Shown piece after piece: positions 45,486-53,820 of a stretch of 64,000 bases of DNA. The translations under genes and the position numbers were made by a program. Under the pieces are notes generated by a model. That model made no database searches. It saw nothing but the letters and a program-made list of their open reading frames with translations, and was not told the DNA's origin. Source of the DNA: Rhodobacteraceae bacterium REDSEA-S34_B6. Its GTDB lineage: Bacteria > Pseudomonadota > Alphaproteobacteria > Rhodobacterales > Rhodobacteraceae. Numbering within the stretch: position 1 is the stretch's first letter; every line of letters begins with the position of its first letter. The stretch spans positions 2,152-66,151 of the forward strand of contig LUQC01000102.1 in assembly GCA_001627925.1 (NCBI GenBank), read 5' to 3'.

Positions 45486-46532
45486 TTAAGCACTTCTTCG
45501 GCTTATAAATTTCTTACCTGCTTTACAGTATGCTCCTACAAAGCCATTTATGTCTTCAATAGTTGTACTCACACCTAAACTAACCCTTAGAGCGCTTTTT
45601 GATTGTTCATCATCATAACCCATGCTTTGCAAGACAGCCGATCCCTTGACTTTTCCGCTGGAACAAGCAGATCCGGCAGATACTGCGTATCCAGCCAAAT
45701 CTAACTGCATTACCTGAGTTTCACCTTGCCATCCGGCATTAATTATTAAGCTAGTATTAGGTAATCGCTTTGTCCCTCTCCCAACAAAAATAGTTTCGTT
45801 AAAAGATTCTTCAATCGAATTTTCTAGAATGTTTCTAAGTTCTTCAATACGGCTCCAAACACCTTTCTCTAAATCAACCAACGCTGCTGCAGCAGCGGCA
45901 GCCATACCTACCGCGCCGACAATATTTTCTGTCCCAGATCTTCTACCCATTTCTTGACCGCCACCAACTACTAGCGGTGACAAAGGTATATTATCCTCCA
46001 ATAAAAGAGCACCAACCCCTTTTGGACCTCCAAACTTATGTGCAGAAACGATTGCTCTTTTTGCTCCTAGCCATTCGAATGAAAACGGTATTTTTCCAAT
46101 TGCTTGCGTCACATCACTTAAAAAAATATCTCTGGGTAAATCTTGAATAATGCCGGTCTCCGAATTAGCCAATTGAACAGCAGACGTTAAAGGATCATCA
46201 ATTAAGACTTGACCCGAACGAAAAGTACTCAAAGTTATTTCGCACAAATTCTTCACGGCATCATGTTCAACCTCAGAACACCTTATTTTATGAGCGTTTA
46301 GAGCCAACGAAGCAGCCTCTGTAGACCCAGATGTAAAGACAATAGATTGGGGCTTACAGCCAAGTGAGCCAGCAAGACTATCTCGAGCATTTTCTAACAA
46401 AGATTTCGCCATGCGACCCTCAAAGTGAACAGATGAAGGATTACCTAAAACATTCATCGCATCAAGCATTGCCCTGCTCGCTTCTGGTCTCAAATCGGTA
46501 GTAGAATTATGATCTAAATATACTCTTTGCAT
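45486..46532 (-). CDS. Cysteine desulfurase, NifS/IscS type
   Basis: A PLP cysteine desulfurase of group I (348 residues). The N-terminal motif is YLDHNSTTDLRPEA; the PLP lysine is in SAHKFGGPKGVGAL and the active-site loop is VSAGSACSSGKVKGSAVL. It is distinct from the SufS (group II) at the other end of the operon, so the operon encodes two sulfur donors. It lies between iscR and sufB on the same strand. Confidence 0.92.
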   Translation of the reverse strand: MQRVYLDHNSTTDLRPEASRAMLDAMNVLGNPSSVHFEGRMAKSLLENARDSLAGSLGCKPQSIVFTSGSTEAASLALNAHKIRCSEVEHDAVKNLCEITLSTFRSGQVLIDDPLTSAVQLANSETGIIQDLPRDIFLSDVTQAIGKIPFSFEWLGAKRAIVSAHKFGGPKGVGALLLEDNIPLSPLVVGGGQEMGRRSGTENIVGAVGMAAAAAAALVDLEKGVWSRIEELRNILENSIEESFNETIFVGRGTKRLPNTSLIINAGWQGETQVMQLDLAGYAVSAGSACSSGKVKGSAVLQSMGYDDEQSKSALRVSLGVSTTIEDINGFVGAYCKAGKKFISRRSA

Positions 46533-46575
46533 TGTATCACATCAAATAAAGCACACACTTAGAGAGATCTATAAA

Positions 46576-47040
46576 TCAATCTGCTGGTTCTACGATAGAG
46601 ATTAGGTCTGGAACAGCTGGGCAAGGAGCCAATTCATTTTCAATTACATCTGAAAGTCTCGTTTGATGTAAAAATACATAAACATGTGCACTTAAACCCT
46701 CCCATAGCCTATTGGACAAAGACTGTGCTTTACTGCCAGAAACAGCGCCCTTGGCCCCTGCTCCGGTATGCAAAGCGTTCAACGACTCATCAACCGCCTC
46801 TAACACATCTGAAACTCTAATTTCATGAACAGTTTTACCCAATTTGTAACCACCGCCGGGACCGCGAGAAGCAATAACTAACTCTGCCCGTCGAAGTTTT
46901 ACGAATAGTTGTTCAAGATAGGCTAAGGAAATCTTCTGCCTCTTAGAAATATCTGACAGAGTTACTAAGTCAGAACCACCGTGGAGAGCAATATCGCATA
47001 ATGCTACCATCGCGTAACGCCCTTTCGTGCTTAGCTTCAT
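46576..47040 (-). CDS. iscR: Rrf2-family regulator, rhodobacterial IscR type
   Basis: First gene of the suf operon. The Rrf2 winged-helix is clear from MKLSTKGRYAMVALCDIAL, ISLAYLEQLFVKLRRAELV and ASRGPGGGYKLG. Enterobacterial IscR binds a 2Fe-2S cluster with three cysteines in the linker; here that region (ALHTGAGAKGAVSGSKAQSL) has none. The only cysteines are near the N-terminus and in APCPAVPDL. This matches the rhodobacterial IscR form, for which an unusual cluster ligation has been proposed. The promoter is overlapped by an Irr-type palindrome. Confidence 0.93.
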   Translation of the reverse strand: MKLSTKGRYAMVALCDIALHGGSDLVTLSDISKRQKISLAYLEQLFVKLRRAELVIASRGPGGGYKLGKTVHEIRVSDVLEAVDESLNALHTGAGAKGAVSGSKAQSLSNRLWEGLSAHVYVFLHQTRLSDVIENELAPCPAVPDLISIVEPAD

Positions 47041-47116
47041 CGACCGGCCTTTCTAAATTCATTGACGTTAACTCAAACAACGCTTAAGTGCACTGTAAGA
47101 TGGCGCATCAGTCTAG

Positions 47117-47133
47117 TTTAGAATAATTCTAAA
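47117..47133. promoter_or_regulatory. Irr box (iron control element) ahead of iscR-suf operon
   Basis: TTTAGAATAATTCTAAA is a perfect palindrome (8-base arms around a central A) and fits the alphaproteobacterial ICE/Irr-box pattern TTTAGAA-N3-TTCTAAA. It lies 77 bases upstream of the iscR start codon and covers the -10 element of the promoter described separately. The divergent hydrolase gene begins 54 bases to the right. Confidence 0.85.
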
Positions 47134-47154
47134 GTTTATGCCGAACACTGTCAA
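47126..47154 (-). promoter_or_regulatory. Sigma-70-type promoter of the iscR-suf operon
   Basis: On the minus strand TTGACA (47154-47149) is followed after exactly 17 bases by TAGAAT (47131-47126). The -35 is a perfect consensus and the -10 matches 5 of 6 positions. The -10 lies inside the Irr palindrome, so a bound regulator would block polymerase. Confidence 0.72.
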
Positions 47155-47186
47155 CGTAATAGAACGCTTATTTGGAGTATTAGTGT

Positions 47187-47840
47187 ATGCCTGAGGTAAT
47201 TTTTCCCGGACCTGAAGGGCGTCTCGAGGGACGTTACCACCCACAAAAGGATAGGGATGCCCCAATCGCTATTGTATTGCACCCTCACCCACAGTTTGGG
47301 GGCACGATGAACAATAAGCTTGTCTATAACTTGCACTATACATTTTACAATATGGGTTTTACGGTCTTAAGATTTAACTTCAGAGGCGTTGGCCGTTCTC
47401 AGGGAGAATATGACCAAGGCGTGGGAGAGTTATCGGACGCAGCCTCTGCCCTAGACTACTTGCAGTCAATGAATAACAATTCGAAACATTGCTGGGTTGC
47501 TGGATTTAGTTTCGGTGCATGGATAGGGATGCAATTATTAATGCGCAGACCTGAAATAACTGGTTTTATATCAGTGTCTCCGCCCGCAAACATGTATGAT
47601 TTTTCTTTTCTAGCTCCCTGCCCATCCTCAGGGATGATTATAAACGGCGCAGCTGACAGAATTGCCCCACCTGCAGCAACTGTTGAGCTAGTCGAAAAAC
47701 TAAGAGAACAGCGCGGTATTACAGTAACGCATAATGAAATGGAGGGAGCAGGCCATTTCTTTGAAGATCCTTATATGGACGAAATGTTAGACACAGTAAC
47801 CTCGTACGTTAAAAGACGTTTAACTGAGACTACACGTTGA
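47187..47840 (+). CDS. Alpha/beta hydrolase
   Basis: Cytoplasmic serine hydrolase fold of 217 residues. The oxyanion region is HPHPQFGGTMNN, the nucleophile elbow GFSFGAWIG (about residue 113), the acid is in GAADRIAPP and the His in GAGHFFEDP. This pattern is that of the COG2945 group of short hydrolases; the substrate is unknown. It is divergent from the iscR-suf operon and converges with mfd. Confidence 0.88.
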   Translation: MPEVIFPGPEGRLEGRYHPQKDRDAPIAIVLHPHPQFGGTMNNKLVYNLHYTFYNMGFTVLRFNFRGVGRSQGEYDQGVGELSDAASALDYLQSMNNNSKHCWVAGFSFGAWIGMQLLMRRPEITGFISVSPPANMYDFSFLAPCPSSGMIINGAADRIAPPAATVELVEKLREQRGITVTHNEMEGAGHFFEDPYMDEMLDTVTSYVKRRLTETTR

Positions 47841-47869
47841 TCTATCTAAAAAATTGACAGGCTTATTGC

Positions 47870-50800
47870 TTAATTTTTAGCCTGAGCCAATTTGGCTAGA
47901 TCTTTCGCCAAATTGAAAGAGCCTCTAATTCGATCACGATCTTTTGCCCAACTTCGAATAACCACCAGTTTGTTATCACGAATTTTTGCATAACCATTTT
48001 CGTTATCTATAAATGCAACCAAACCTGAAGGTGATTTAAATTTGTTATTGTAAAATTGAATAGTTGCTCCCTTCGGACCGCCATCAAATTTAGAAATTTG
48101 AGCCCTTTTACACATCGCTTTTATTCTAACAACCAGAAGCAATGTATTCACCTCTCTAGGTAACTCCCCAAATCGATCAATAAGTTCTGCAGCAAATCCT
48201 TCAAGTTCAACTTTTGAAGTCAAACCTGATAATCTACGATACAATCCAAGTCTTGTATCAAGATCTGAAACATATTTGTCAGGGATTAAAACCGGCACAC
48301 CCAAATTTATTTGCGGTGCCCAATTATCGTCAAAATCCGACAAACCCTCGAGTTTACCAGATCTCATTTTACTGAGAGCATCTTCCAACATAGACTGGTA
48401 CAGTTCATAGCCAACTTCGCGTATTTGACCTGATTGTTCGTTACCCAGCAAGTTGCCTGCTCCTCTAATATCTAAGTCTTGACTAGCTAGAGTAAAACCA
48501 GCTCCCAATGTGCTTAAAGACGCTATTACCTTCAATCTTTTTTCTGCTTCAGTTGTAAGTTTTTTTCTGGGCTTTGTGGTTAAAAATGCAAATGCTCTGG
48601 TTTTAGAACGACCTATTCTACCCCGGATCTGGTATAATTGAGCCAGCCCAAACATATCAGCATTACTTACAATTAAAGTATTAGCTCTTGGAATATCTAA
48701 CCCAGATTCCACAATTGAAGTTGCGACTAGAACATCAAACTTTCCATCATAAAATTTGTTCATTCGTTCATCTAACTCTGATGAAGACATCTGGCCGTGA
48801 ACCTTAGTAAATCTTATTTCTGGCACTTGCGCCGTAAGAAAATTTTCTATTTCTTGTAAATCAGATATGCGCGGAGCAACAAAAAAAGACTGGCCACCTC
48901 TGTAGTGTTCTCTAAGTAAAGCCTCCCTTACAACTATGGCATCGAATTCACTTACATAAGTTCTAATTGCAAGCCGATCGACTGGTGGTGTCCCAATAAT
49001 TGAAAGATCGCGAACTCCCGAAAGTGATAACTGTAAAGTCCTGGGTATAGGAGTAGCCGTCAGTGTTAGAACGTGAATGTCAGATTTTAGTTGCTTTAAT
49101 CGCTCTTTATGTCGCACGCCAAAATGCTGCTCTTCGTCAATTATCAGCAAACCAAGATTTTTGAATTTCACAGAGTTTGCCAGAACAGCATGTGTCCCTA
49201 TTACTATGTCAGCATGGCCCTCCGTAAGTTCCTTTCTAGTTCGCTCATTCTCTTTTAAATTTTCAAACCTACTCAATCCGCGAACTTCAACAGGGAAGCC
49301 CCTGAACCTCTCTTCAAAACTCCTTTTGTGCTGTCGGGCAAGCAGTGTAGTCGGTGCGATCAATGCAACCTGGAAACCAGACATAGCAGCGACAAAAGCT
49401 GCCCGCATCGCTATCTCAGTTTTACCAAACCCTACATCGCCACAAATCAACCGATCCATTGGCTTGCCAGATCCAAGATCACTAATTACTTCTTTTACCG
49501 CCACCAATTGGTCATCTGTTTCTTCATATGGAAATCTTGCAGCAAAAGCCTCCCACATGCCACTAACAGGTTCACATATTTGACCACGACGCAGCGATCT
49601 CTCTGCTGCTACACGAATAAGTTTTTCGGCTATGTCTTTTATTCGGTCCTTCAATTTGGATTTTTTAGCTTGCCAGGCTCCGCTTCCTAATCGATCCAAA
49701 AGGCCCTCATCGTGGCCATAGGATGTTAAAAGTTCTATGTTTTCGACTGGCAAATAAAGTCTAGAATTCTCAGCATATTCGATCAGCAAACATTCATGTG
49801 CAGCCGCACCGATATCTAACACTTCTAAACCCATGTAGCGGCCAACGCCGTGATCAATATGAACAACAAGCCCACCAATAGAGAGACTTTGAGCGTCTGT
49901 AAGAAAATTTTCTGGTCTTCTCTTTTTCGGCCTCCTTATTAACCTCTCACCTAAAATGTCCTGCTCTGATATCACTGTAAATTCAGGAGTTTGAAAACCT
50001 TGATCTAGTGGCCAAACGCTCATGTGTACGACGGGGCTCGTAACCATACTCCAGTTTGACACGGCTACTGGCCGATCAAGCCCCTCATCTGTTAAAAGTC
50101 CTGATAGCCGCTCCAGCGATCCTTCCGAATAGGATGCAATTAGTACTGGCCCATACTGCAATCTAGTTTTCAAATGATCAGCCAAACTGCTAAAGAGATT
50201 AAGATTATTAGATTGCCTCTCAGGCGCAAAATTCCTTCCAGCCCGCCCGCCCGAGTCTATAATGTTCGGCCCCAAAGGTTGTGGAAGAGGATCAAAAATC
50301 AAGGTTCGACGCGTTTTAATCAAATTGACCCAATCAGCCTCATCGAGATACAATGCTGTGGGTTTTAATGGCTTGTATGCGTAGTCTTTTGTGGGCTTAT
50401 TATCATTTGCAAAATTCCTGGCCTCATATTGATCAGCCACTAACTTGCAACGTGAAGAGAGATCCGTTTCGAGACTCTTGTACATCGTTACTGTTGCCGA
50501 GGGAAAATAAGAAAAGAAAGTATCAAGTTTTTCATAGAATAAAGGTAGCCAATGTTCTAGACCTTGATACTTCCGACCCGCACTAACAGACTCATACAAA
50601 GGGTCATTACTCAGAGATGATCCGAATTCAGCTCTGTAAGATTGCCTAAAATTTCTAATAGAAAATTCATCAAGAACAACTTCTGAAACGGGTGCTAATT
50701 CAATTTCATGCAGTTTTTTAATTGTCAGTTGAGTTTCTGGATCGAAAAGACGAGCACCATCCAAAATTGTTCCAAAAAGATCTAAGCGAACTGGGTTCGA

Positions 50801-51301
50801 ATATCTTGGAGGAAATATATCAATAATTCCTCCACGAATTGCATATTCACCAGCCTCCCTAACTGTCGAGGATTTGGTGAAACCCATCCTCACAAGAAAT
50901 TCTCTTAAATTACTTTCATTAATATTTCGCCCCACCACTGCTTTGAAACCATAACTTTTAACTACGGAACTACACGGCACTTTCTGTAAAACAGCGTTTA
51001 AAGTGGTTAAAACAACATACTCTTTGGCTATATTATTTGCAAATTTAGAAAGTATTCCCATTCTGGCCGATGATATCTCTAAGTTTGGAGAAACCCGATC
51101 ATAGGGTAAACAATCCCAACTGGGAAACTCGAAAACCGCAAGGTCAGGTTGAAAAAATTTAAGCGCATCGCTCATAGCGCGCATGCGTTTGTCATCTCTA
51201 GCGATATGAATCACTGAGTTTCCTTGATGCTTTATTTCATTCAAAATTATTTTGGCATCGTACCCTTCTGGGGTGCCGCTCACCAGTATTTCAGTAGACA
51301 T
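47870..51301 (-). CDS. mfd: Transcription-repair coupling factor
   Basis: Removes stalled RNA polymerase and recruits excision repair. At 1143 residues the length is normal. The N-terminal UvrB-like region (FPSWDCLPYDRVSPN) is followed by the CarD-like RNA-polymerase-interaction domain (GGLVVHIDHGVGRYMGLE, about residue 490), the helicase core with Walker A GDVGFGKTEIAMRAAF and the DEEQHFG box, motif VI QIRGRIGRSKTRAFAFL, and the C-terminal TRCF domain. Its partner UvrA appears disrupted in this same window (14506-17240). Confidence 0.96.
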   Translation of the reverse strand: MSTEILVSGTPEGYDAKIILNEIKHQGNSVIHIARDDKRMRAMSDALKFFQPDLAVFEFPSWDCLPYDRVSPNLEISSARMGILSKFANNIAKEYVVLTTLNAVLQKVPCSSVVKSYGFKAVVGRNINESNLREFLVRMGFTKSSTVREAGEYAIRGGIIDIFPPRYSNPVRLDLFGTILDGARLFDPETQLTIKKLHEIELAPVSEVVLDEFSIRNFRQSYRAEFGSSLSNDPLYESVSAGRKYQGLEHWLPLFYEKLDTFFSYFPSATVTMYKSLETDLSSRCKLVADQYEARNFANDNKPTKDYAYKPLKPTALYLDEADWVNLIKTRRTLIFDPLPQPLGPNIIDSGGRAGRNFAPERQSNNLNLFSSLADHLKTRLQYGPVLIASYSEGSLERLSGLLTDEGLDRPVAVSNWSMVTSPVVHMSVWPLDQGFQTPEFTVISEQDILGERLIRRPKKRRPENFLTDAQSLSIGGLVVHIDHGVGRYMGLEVLDIGAAAHECLLIEYAENSRLYLPVENIELLTSYGHDEGLLDRLGSGAWQAKKSKLKDRIKDIAEKLIRVAAERSLRRGQICEPVSGMWEAFAARFPYEETDDQLVAVKEVISDLGSGKPMDRLICGDVGFGKTEIAMRAAFVAAMSGFQVALIAPTTLLARQHKRSFEERFRGFPVEVRGLSRFENLKENERTRKELTEGHADIVIGTHAVLANSVKFKNLGLLIIDEEQHFGVRHKERLKQLKSDIHVLTLTATPIPRTLQLSLSGVRDLSIIGTPPVDRLAIRTYVSEFDAIVVREALLREHYRGGQSFFVAPRISDLQEIENFLTAQVPEIRFTKVHGQMSSSELDERMNKFYDGKFDVLVATSIVESGLDIPRANTLIVSNADMFGLAQLYQIRGRIGRSKTRAFAFLTTKPRKKLTTEAEKRLKVIASLSTLGAGFTLASQDLDIRGAGNLLGNEQSGQIREVGYELYQSMLEDALSKMRSGKLEGLSDFDDNWAPQINLGVPVLIPDKYVSDLDTRLGLYRRLSGLTSKVELEGFAAELIDRFGELPREVNTLLLVVRIKAMCKRAQISKFDGGPKGATIQFYNNKFKSPSGLVAFIDNENGYAKIRDNKLVVIRSWAKDRDRIRGSFNLAKDLAKLAQAKN

Positions 51302-51389
51302 CAGGAGGTTTGGCCACTTATAGTTTGGTATACATTATTGTTATCTTGCATTGTCGACGCGCAATAGCGGATCTTAAAATAGTGTAATT

Positions 51390-51896
51390 TCAAATAGTTT
51401 GATGCTTGATAATTGTAAATATAAACCAGCAAAAAATAGTAATTAAGGATAAAAATCCTAAAATTTTTGTTTTCCGCCTGTGTAAAAAAATTTGAACATG
51501 TAATTCTGAGGGCGTTAATTGTTGTTTAACAAACTTTTTTGCTAAATTTAACCTAAAGTGGATTAAGGCTATAATTGGAACAAATACGAACAGTGATAAT
51601 TGTAAGAATTCACTCTCATAAAGAAATCCTGTTAGTGCGATAAAAGTGATTAAAAAAGCAATAAGCAAGATGTAACACCAATGGTTCAGAATTCGATACT
51701 TTTTAGTGAAATGAGCAGCAATAAATCGTGTAAAACGGCAAAGATCTGCTAGTTCGTCTTCATTATTTGATGCGATAAACCAGGCTCTATAAGGTACACC
51801 AAACACATTGCTCATTGAAAAGTACCAGATCATAGCTAAAAATAACCAAAACCAAATGGAACTGACTGATGTTAAAAAAAAATATTCAAATGGCAC
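51390..51896 (-). CDS. Membrane protein of unknown function
   Basis: A 168-residue polytopic membrane protein with about four hydrophobic helices (near residues 10-30, 75-95, 97-112 and 140-162) and a polar loop with NNEDELADLCRFTRF. No family is recognised. It lies 88 bases upstream of mfd on the same strand and is divergent from hemB. Confidence 0.65.
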   Translation of the reverse strand: MPFEYFFLTSVSSIWFWLFLAMIWYFSMSNVFGVPYRAWFIASNNEDELADLCRFTRFIAAHFTKKYRILNHWCYILLIAFLITFIALTGFLYESEFLQLSLFVFVPIIALIHFRLNLAKKFVKQQLTPSELHVQIFLHRRKTKILGFLSLITIFCWFIFTIIKHQTI

Positions 51897-52039
51897 CGTT
51901 TATATCCGTTTATAGTATTCATCAAATAAAGTGTATGTTACCCAAAAGACAAGTTAACTGTTAAGATATTTAATCAAGCTTGTTACGAGTCCCAAAGCGT
52001 GACACTTTTCAGGAACTAAGTTTAAGAGAGGACCTATGA

Positions 52040-53038
52040 ATGCATCTTCGACAGACACCTTATCCTAAAACTCGACATAGACGTTTAAGAAAATCTCCTG
52101 AAATTAGAGGCTTATCGCGAGAAAATAAACTTAGTGTTGAGGATTTGATTTGGCCAATATTTGTTTGCGAGGGTAAAAACCTTGAGGTCCCCGTCGAGTC
52201 TATGCCGGGCGTTTTTAGATATAGTGTAGACCTTTTAGTCGAAAAAGCTAAACTTGCAGCAGATTTGGGTATTCCTGCTATATGTATATTTCCATACACA
52301 GATCCAAAGCTCAAAACCAAGGACTGTGCTGAAGCTTGGAATCCAGAAAACCTATCCAATAAGGCCACGAGGGCAATAAAGAAGGCGGTACCAAATATAG
52401 CTGTAATGACTGATGTCGCTTTGGATCCATATAGTATAGACGGACATGATGGGTTTGTAGAAAATGGTCGTATCGTTAACGATAAAACCGTTGAGGCGTT
52501 AGTAAAACAGGCACTATCTCAAGCAAAAGCAGGCGCAGATATAATCGGCCCGTCAGACATGATGGATGGGAGAATTTCAGCGATACGGACTGCTTTAGAA
52601 ACGGAAGGATTTCATGATGTAATTTTACTTTCTTATGCTGCCAAATATGCAAGTGGTTTTTATGGCCCATTCAGAGATGCAGTTGGTGCTTCCGGGGCAC
52701 TCAAGGGAGATAAAAGCACCTATCAAATGGATCCAGCCAACGGAGAAGAAGCACTCCGAACAATAGCGCGAGATCTTGATGAAGGCGCAGACATGATTAT
52801 GATTAAACCTGGAATGCCTTACTTGGACATTTGTAGGCGAGCAAAGGATATGTTTGGAGCTCCAACATTTGCTTACCAAGTTTCAGGAGAGTATTCGATG
52901 CTTCAAGCGGCCATAAAGAATGGTTGGCTCAACGGGAATAAGGTTATTATGGAAAGTCTATACTGCTTCAAAAGAGCAGGATGTGATGGTATTTTGACTT
53001 ATTTTGCCCCAATAGCTGCCAAAGAGCTTAATAATTAA
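52040..53038 (+). CDS. hemB: Delta-aminolevulinic acid dehydratase (porphobilinogen synthase)
   Basis: Condenses two aminolevulinate molecules to porphobilinogen in haem/tetrapyrrole synthesis. Active-site lysines are visible in LSYAAKYASGFYGPFRDAVG and MIMIKPGMPYLD. The metal-site loop around DVALDPYSIDGHDG lacks the zinc-type cysteine triad, so the enzyme should be the magnesium-dependent form, as in other alphaproteobacteria. The ATG at 52040 follows AGAGGA; an ATG 4 bases earlier is out of frame. Confidence 0.96.
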   Translation: MHLRQTPYPKTRHRRLRKSPEIRGLSRENKLSVEDLIWPIFVCEGKNLEVPVESMPGVFRYSVDLLVEKAKLAADLGIPAICIFPYTDPKLKTKDCAEAWNPENLSNKATRAIKKAVPNIAVMTDVALDPYSIDGHDGFVENGRIVNDKTVEALVKQALSQAKAGADIIGPSDMMDGRISAIRTALETEGFHDVILLSYAAKYASGFYGPFRDAVGASGALKGDKSTYQMDPANGEEALRTIARDLDEGADMIMIKPGMPYLDICRRAKDMFGAPTFAYQVSGEYSMLQAAIKNGWLNGNKVIMESLYCFKRAGCDGILTYFAPIAAKELNN

Positions 53039-53109
53039 CACTACATCTAGCGTCGAGACCTAAGTACTGCTATAATATGTTCCGTGGGTACATTTGGAGC
53101 AGTAAATAA

Positions 53110-53685
53110 ATGAAAAATATAACACGTAGAAACGCACTAATACTGGGATTGTTGTCAGCAACAATCAGCGCTTGTTCTCTACGACCATTTAGTGGATCAC
53201 GTGACCGACAAGATGGTGCTGATAAAATAGACGCACGTGTTTTGCAAACAATTCAGCAAATGCAGGCGGAATTCCCAGAAACTTTAGAGTTAAAAAATCA
53301 AGCAGCAGGAATGCTTATAATGCCATTGATTACCGAGGGAGGCTTTGGTTTCGGTGTTGGGTATGGACGAGGTGCGCTGTTAATTAACGAAGCGACGGTT
53401 GATTATTATTCTGCAGCTAATGCAAGCTACGGGTTGCAAATTGGAGCAAGTCAATACGCTCATGTTCTATTTTTCATGACAGAAAGCGCATTGAACGAAT
53501 TTAGAAATTCTAGTGGATGGTCAGCTGGAGGTGACATTGAGTACGCATACAGGCGATCAGGAGAAAGTTTCAGAGCCAATACAACAGAAGCAAACTCACC
53601 AATCATCGGCTTGGTTTTTGGTGAGGCCGGCTTCAAAATTGGAGCAACTATTGAAGGCACAAAGTATACAAAAATAATACCGTGA
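53110..53685 (+). CDS. SYLF-domain (Ysc84-like) lipoprotein
   Basis: Periplasmic lipid-binding-type protein of 191 residues. The N-terminus reads MKNITRRNALILGLLSATIS then AC, so a lipoprotein cleavage before the Cys is likely, with paired Arg giving a possible Tat route. The SYLF (DUF500) domain covers about residues 60-190 with AAGMLIMPLITEGGFGFGVGYGRG and a C-terminal GLVFGEAGFKIGATIEGTKY. Function in bacteria is not established. It lies between hemB and gyrA on the same strand. Confidence 0.82.
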   Translation: MKNITRRNALILGLLSATISACSLRPFSGSRDRQDGADKIDARVLQTIQQMQAEFPETLELKNQAAGMLIMPLITEGGFGFGVGYGRGALLINEATVDYYSAANASYGLQIGASQYAHVLFFMTESALNEFRNSSGWSAGGDIEYAYRRSGESFRANTTEANSPIIGLVFGEAGFKIGATIEGTKYTKIIP

Positions 53686-53820
53686 CAAATTTTATAGCCT
53701 TTTGATCACAGCAAAAGAGTAGAGTTTAACATTGATCAAGATCGATATTAAAGAAGATGAATTTGTAACTAGCATGCTAAATTTACTGATGGCCTTTACA
53801 TATAAAAAAGTGGAAAAAAC

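Noticed and set aside
47858-47884. Inverted repeat CAGGCT...AGCCTG between the hydrolase gene and mfd as a terminator
   Set aside because: Only 6-bp arms with a 15-base loop overlapping the mfd stop region, and no adjacent T run in the right place.
49077-49583. 168-codon plus-strand open frame inside mfd
   Set aside because: Antisense to the helicase core of Mfd; no domain, no plausible ribosome-binding site, and typical of shadow frames in this base composition.
53732-53745. FNR-like site TTGATCAAGATCGA upstream of gyrA
   Set aside because: One mismatch to TTGAT-N4-ATCAA, but gyrA is not an expected target and short AT-rich matches are common here.
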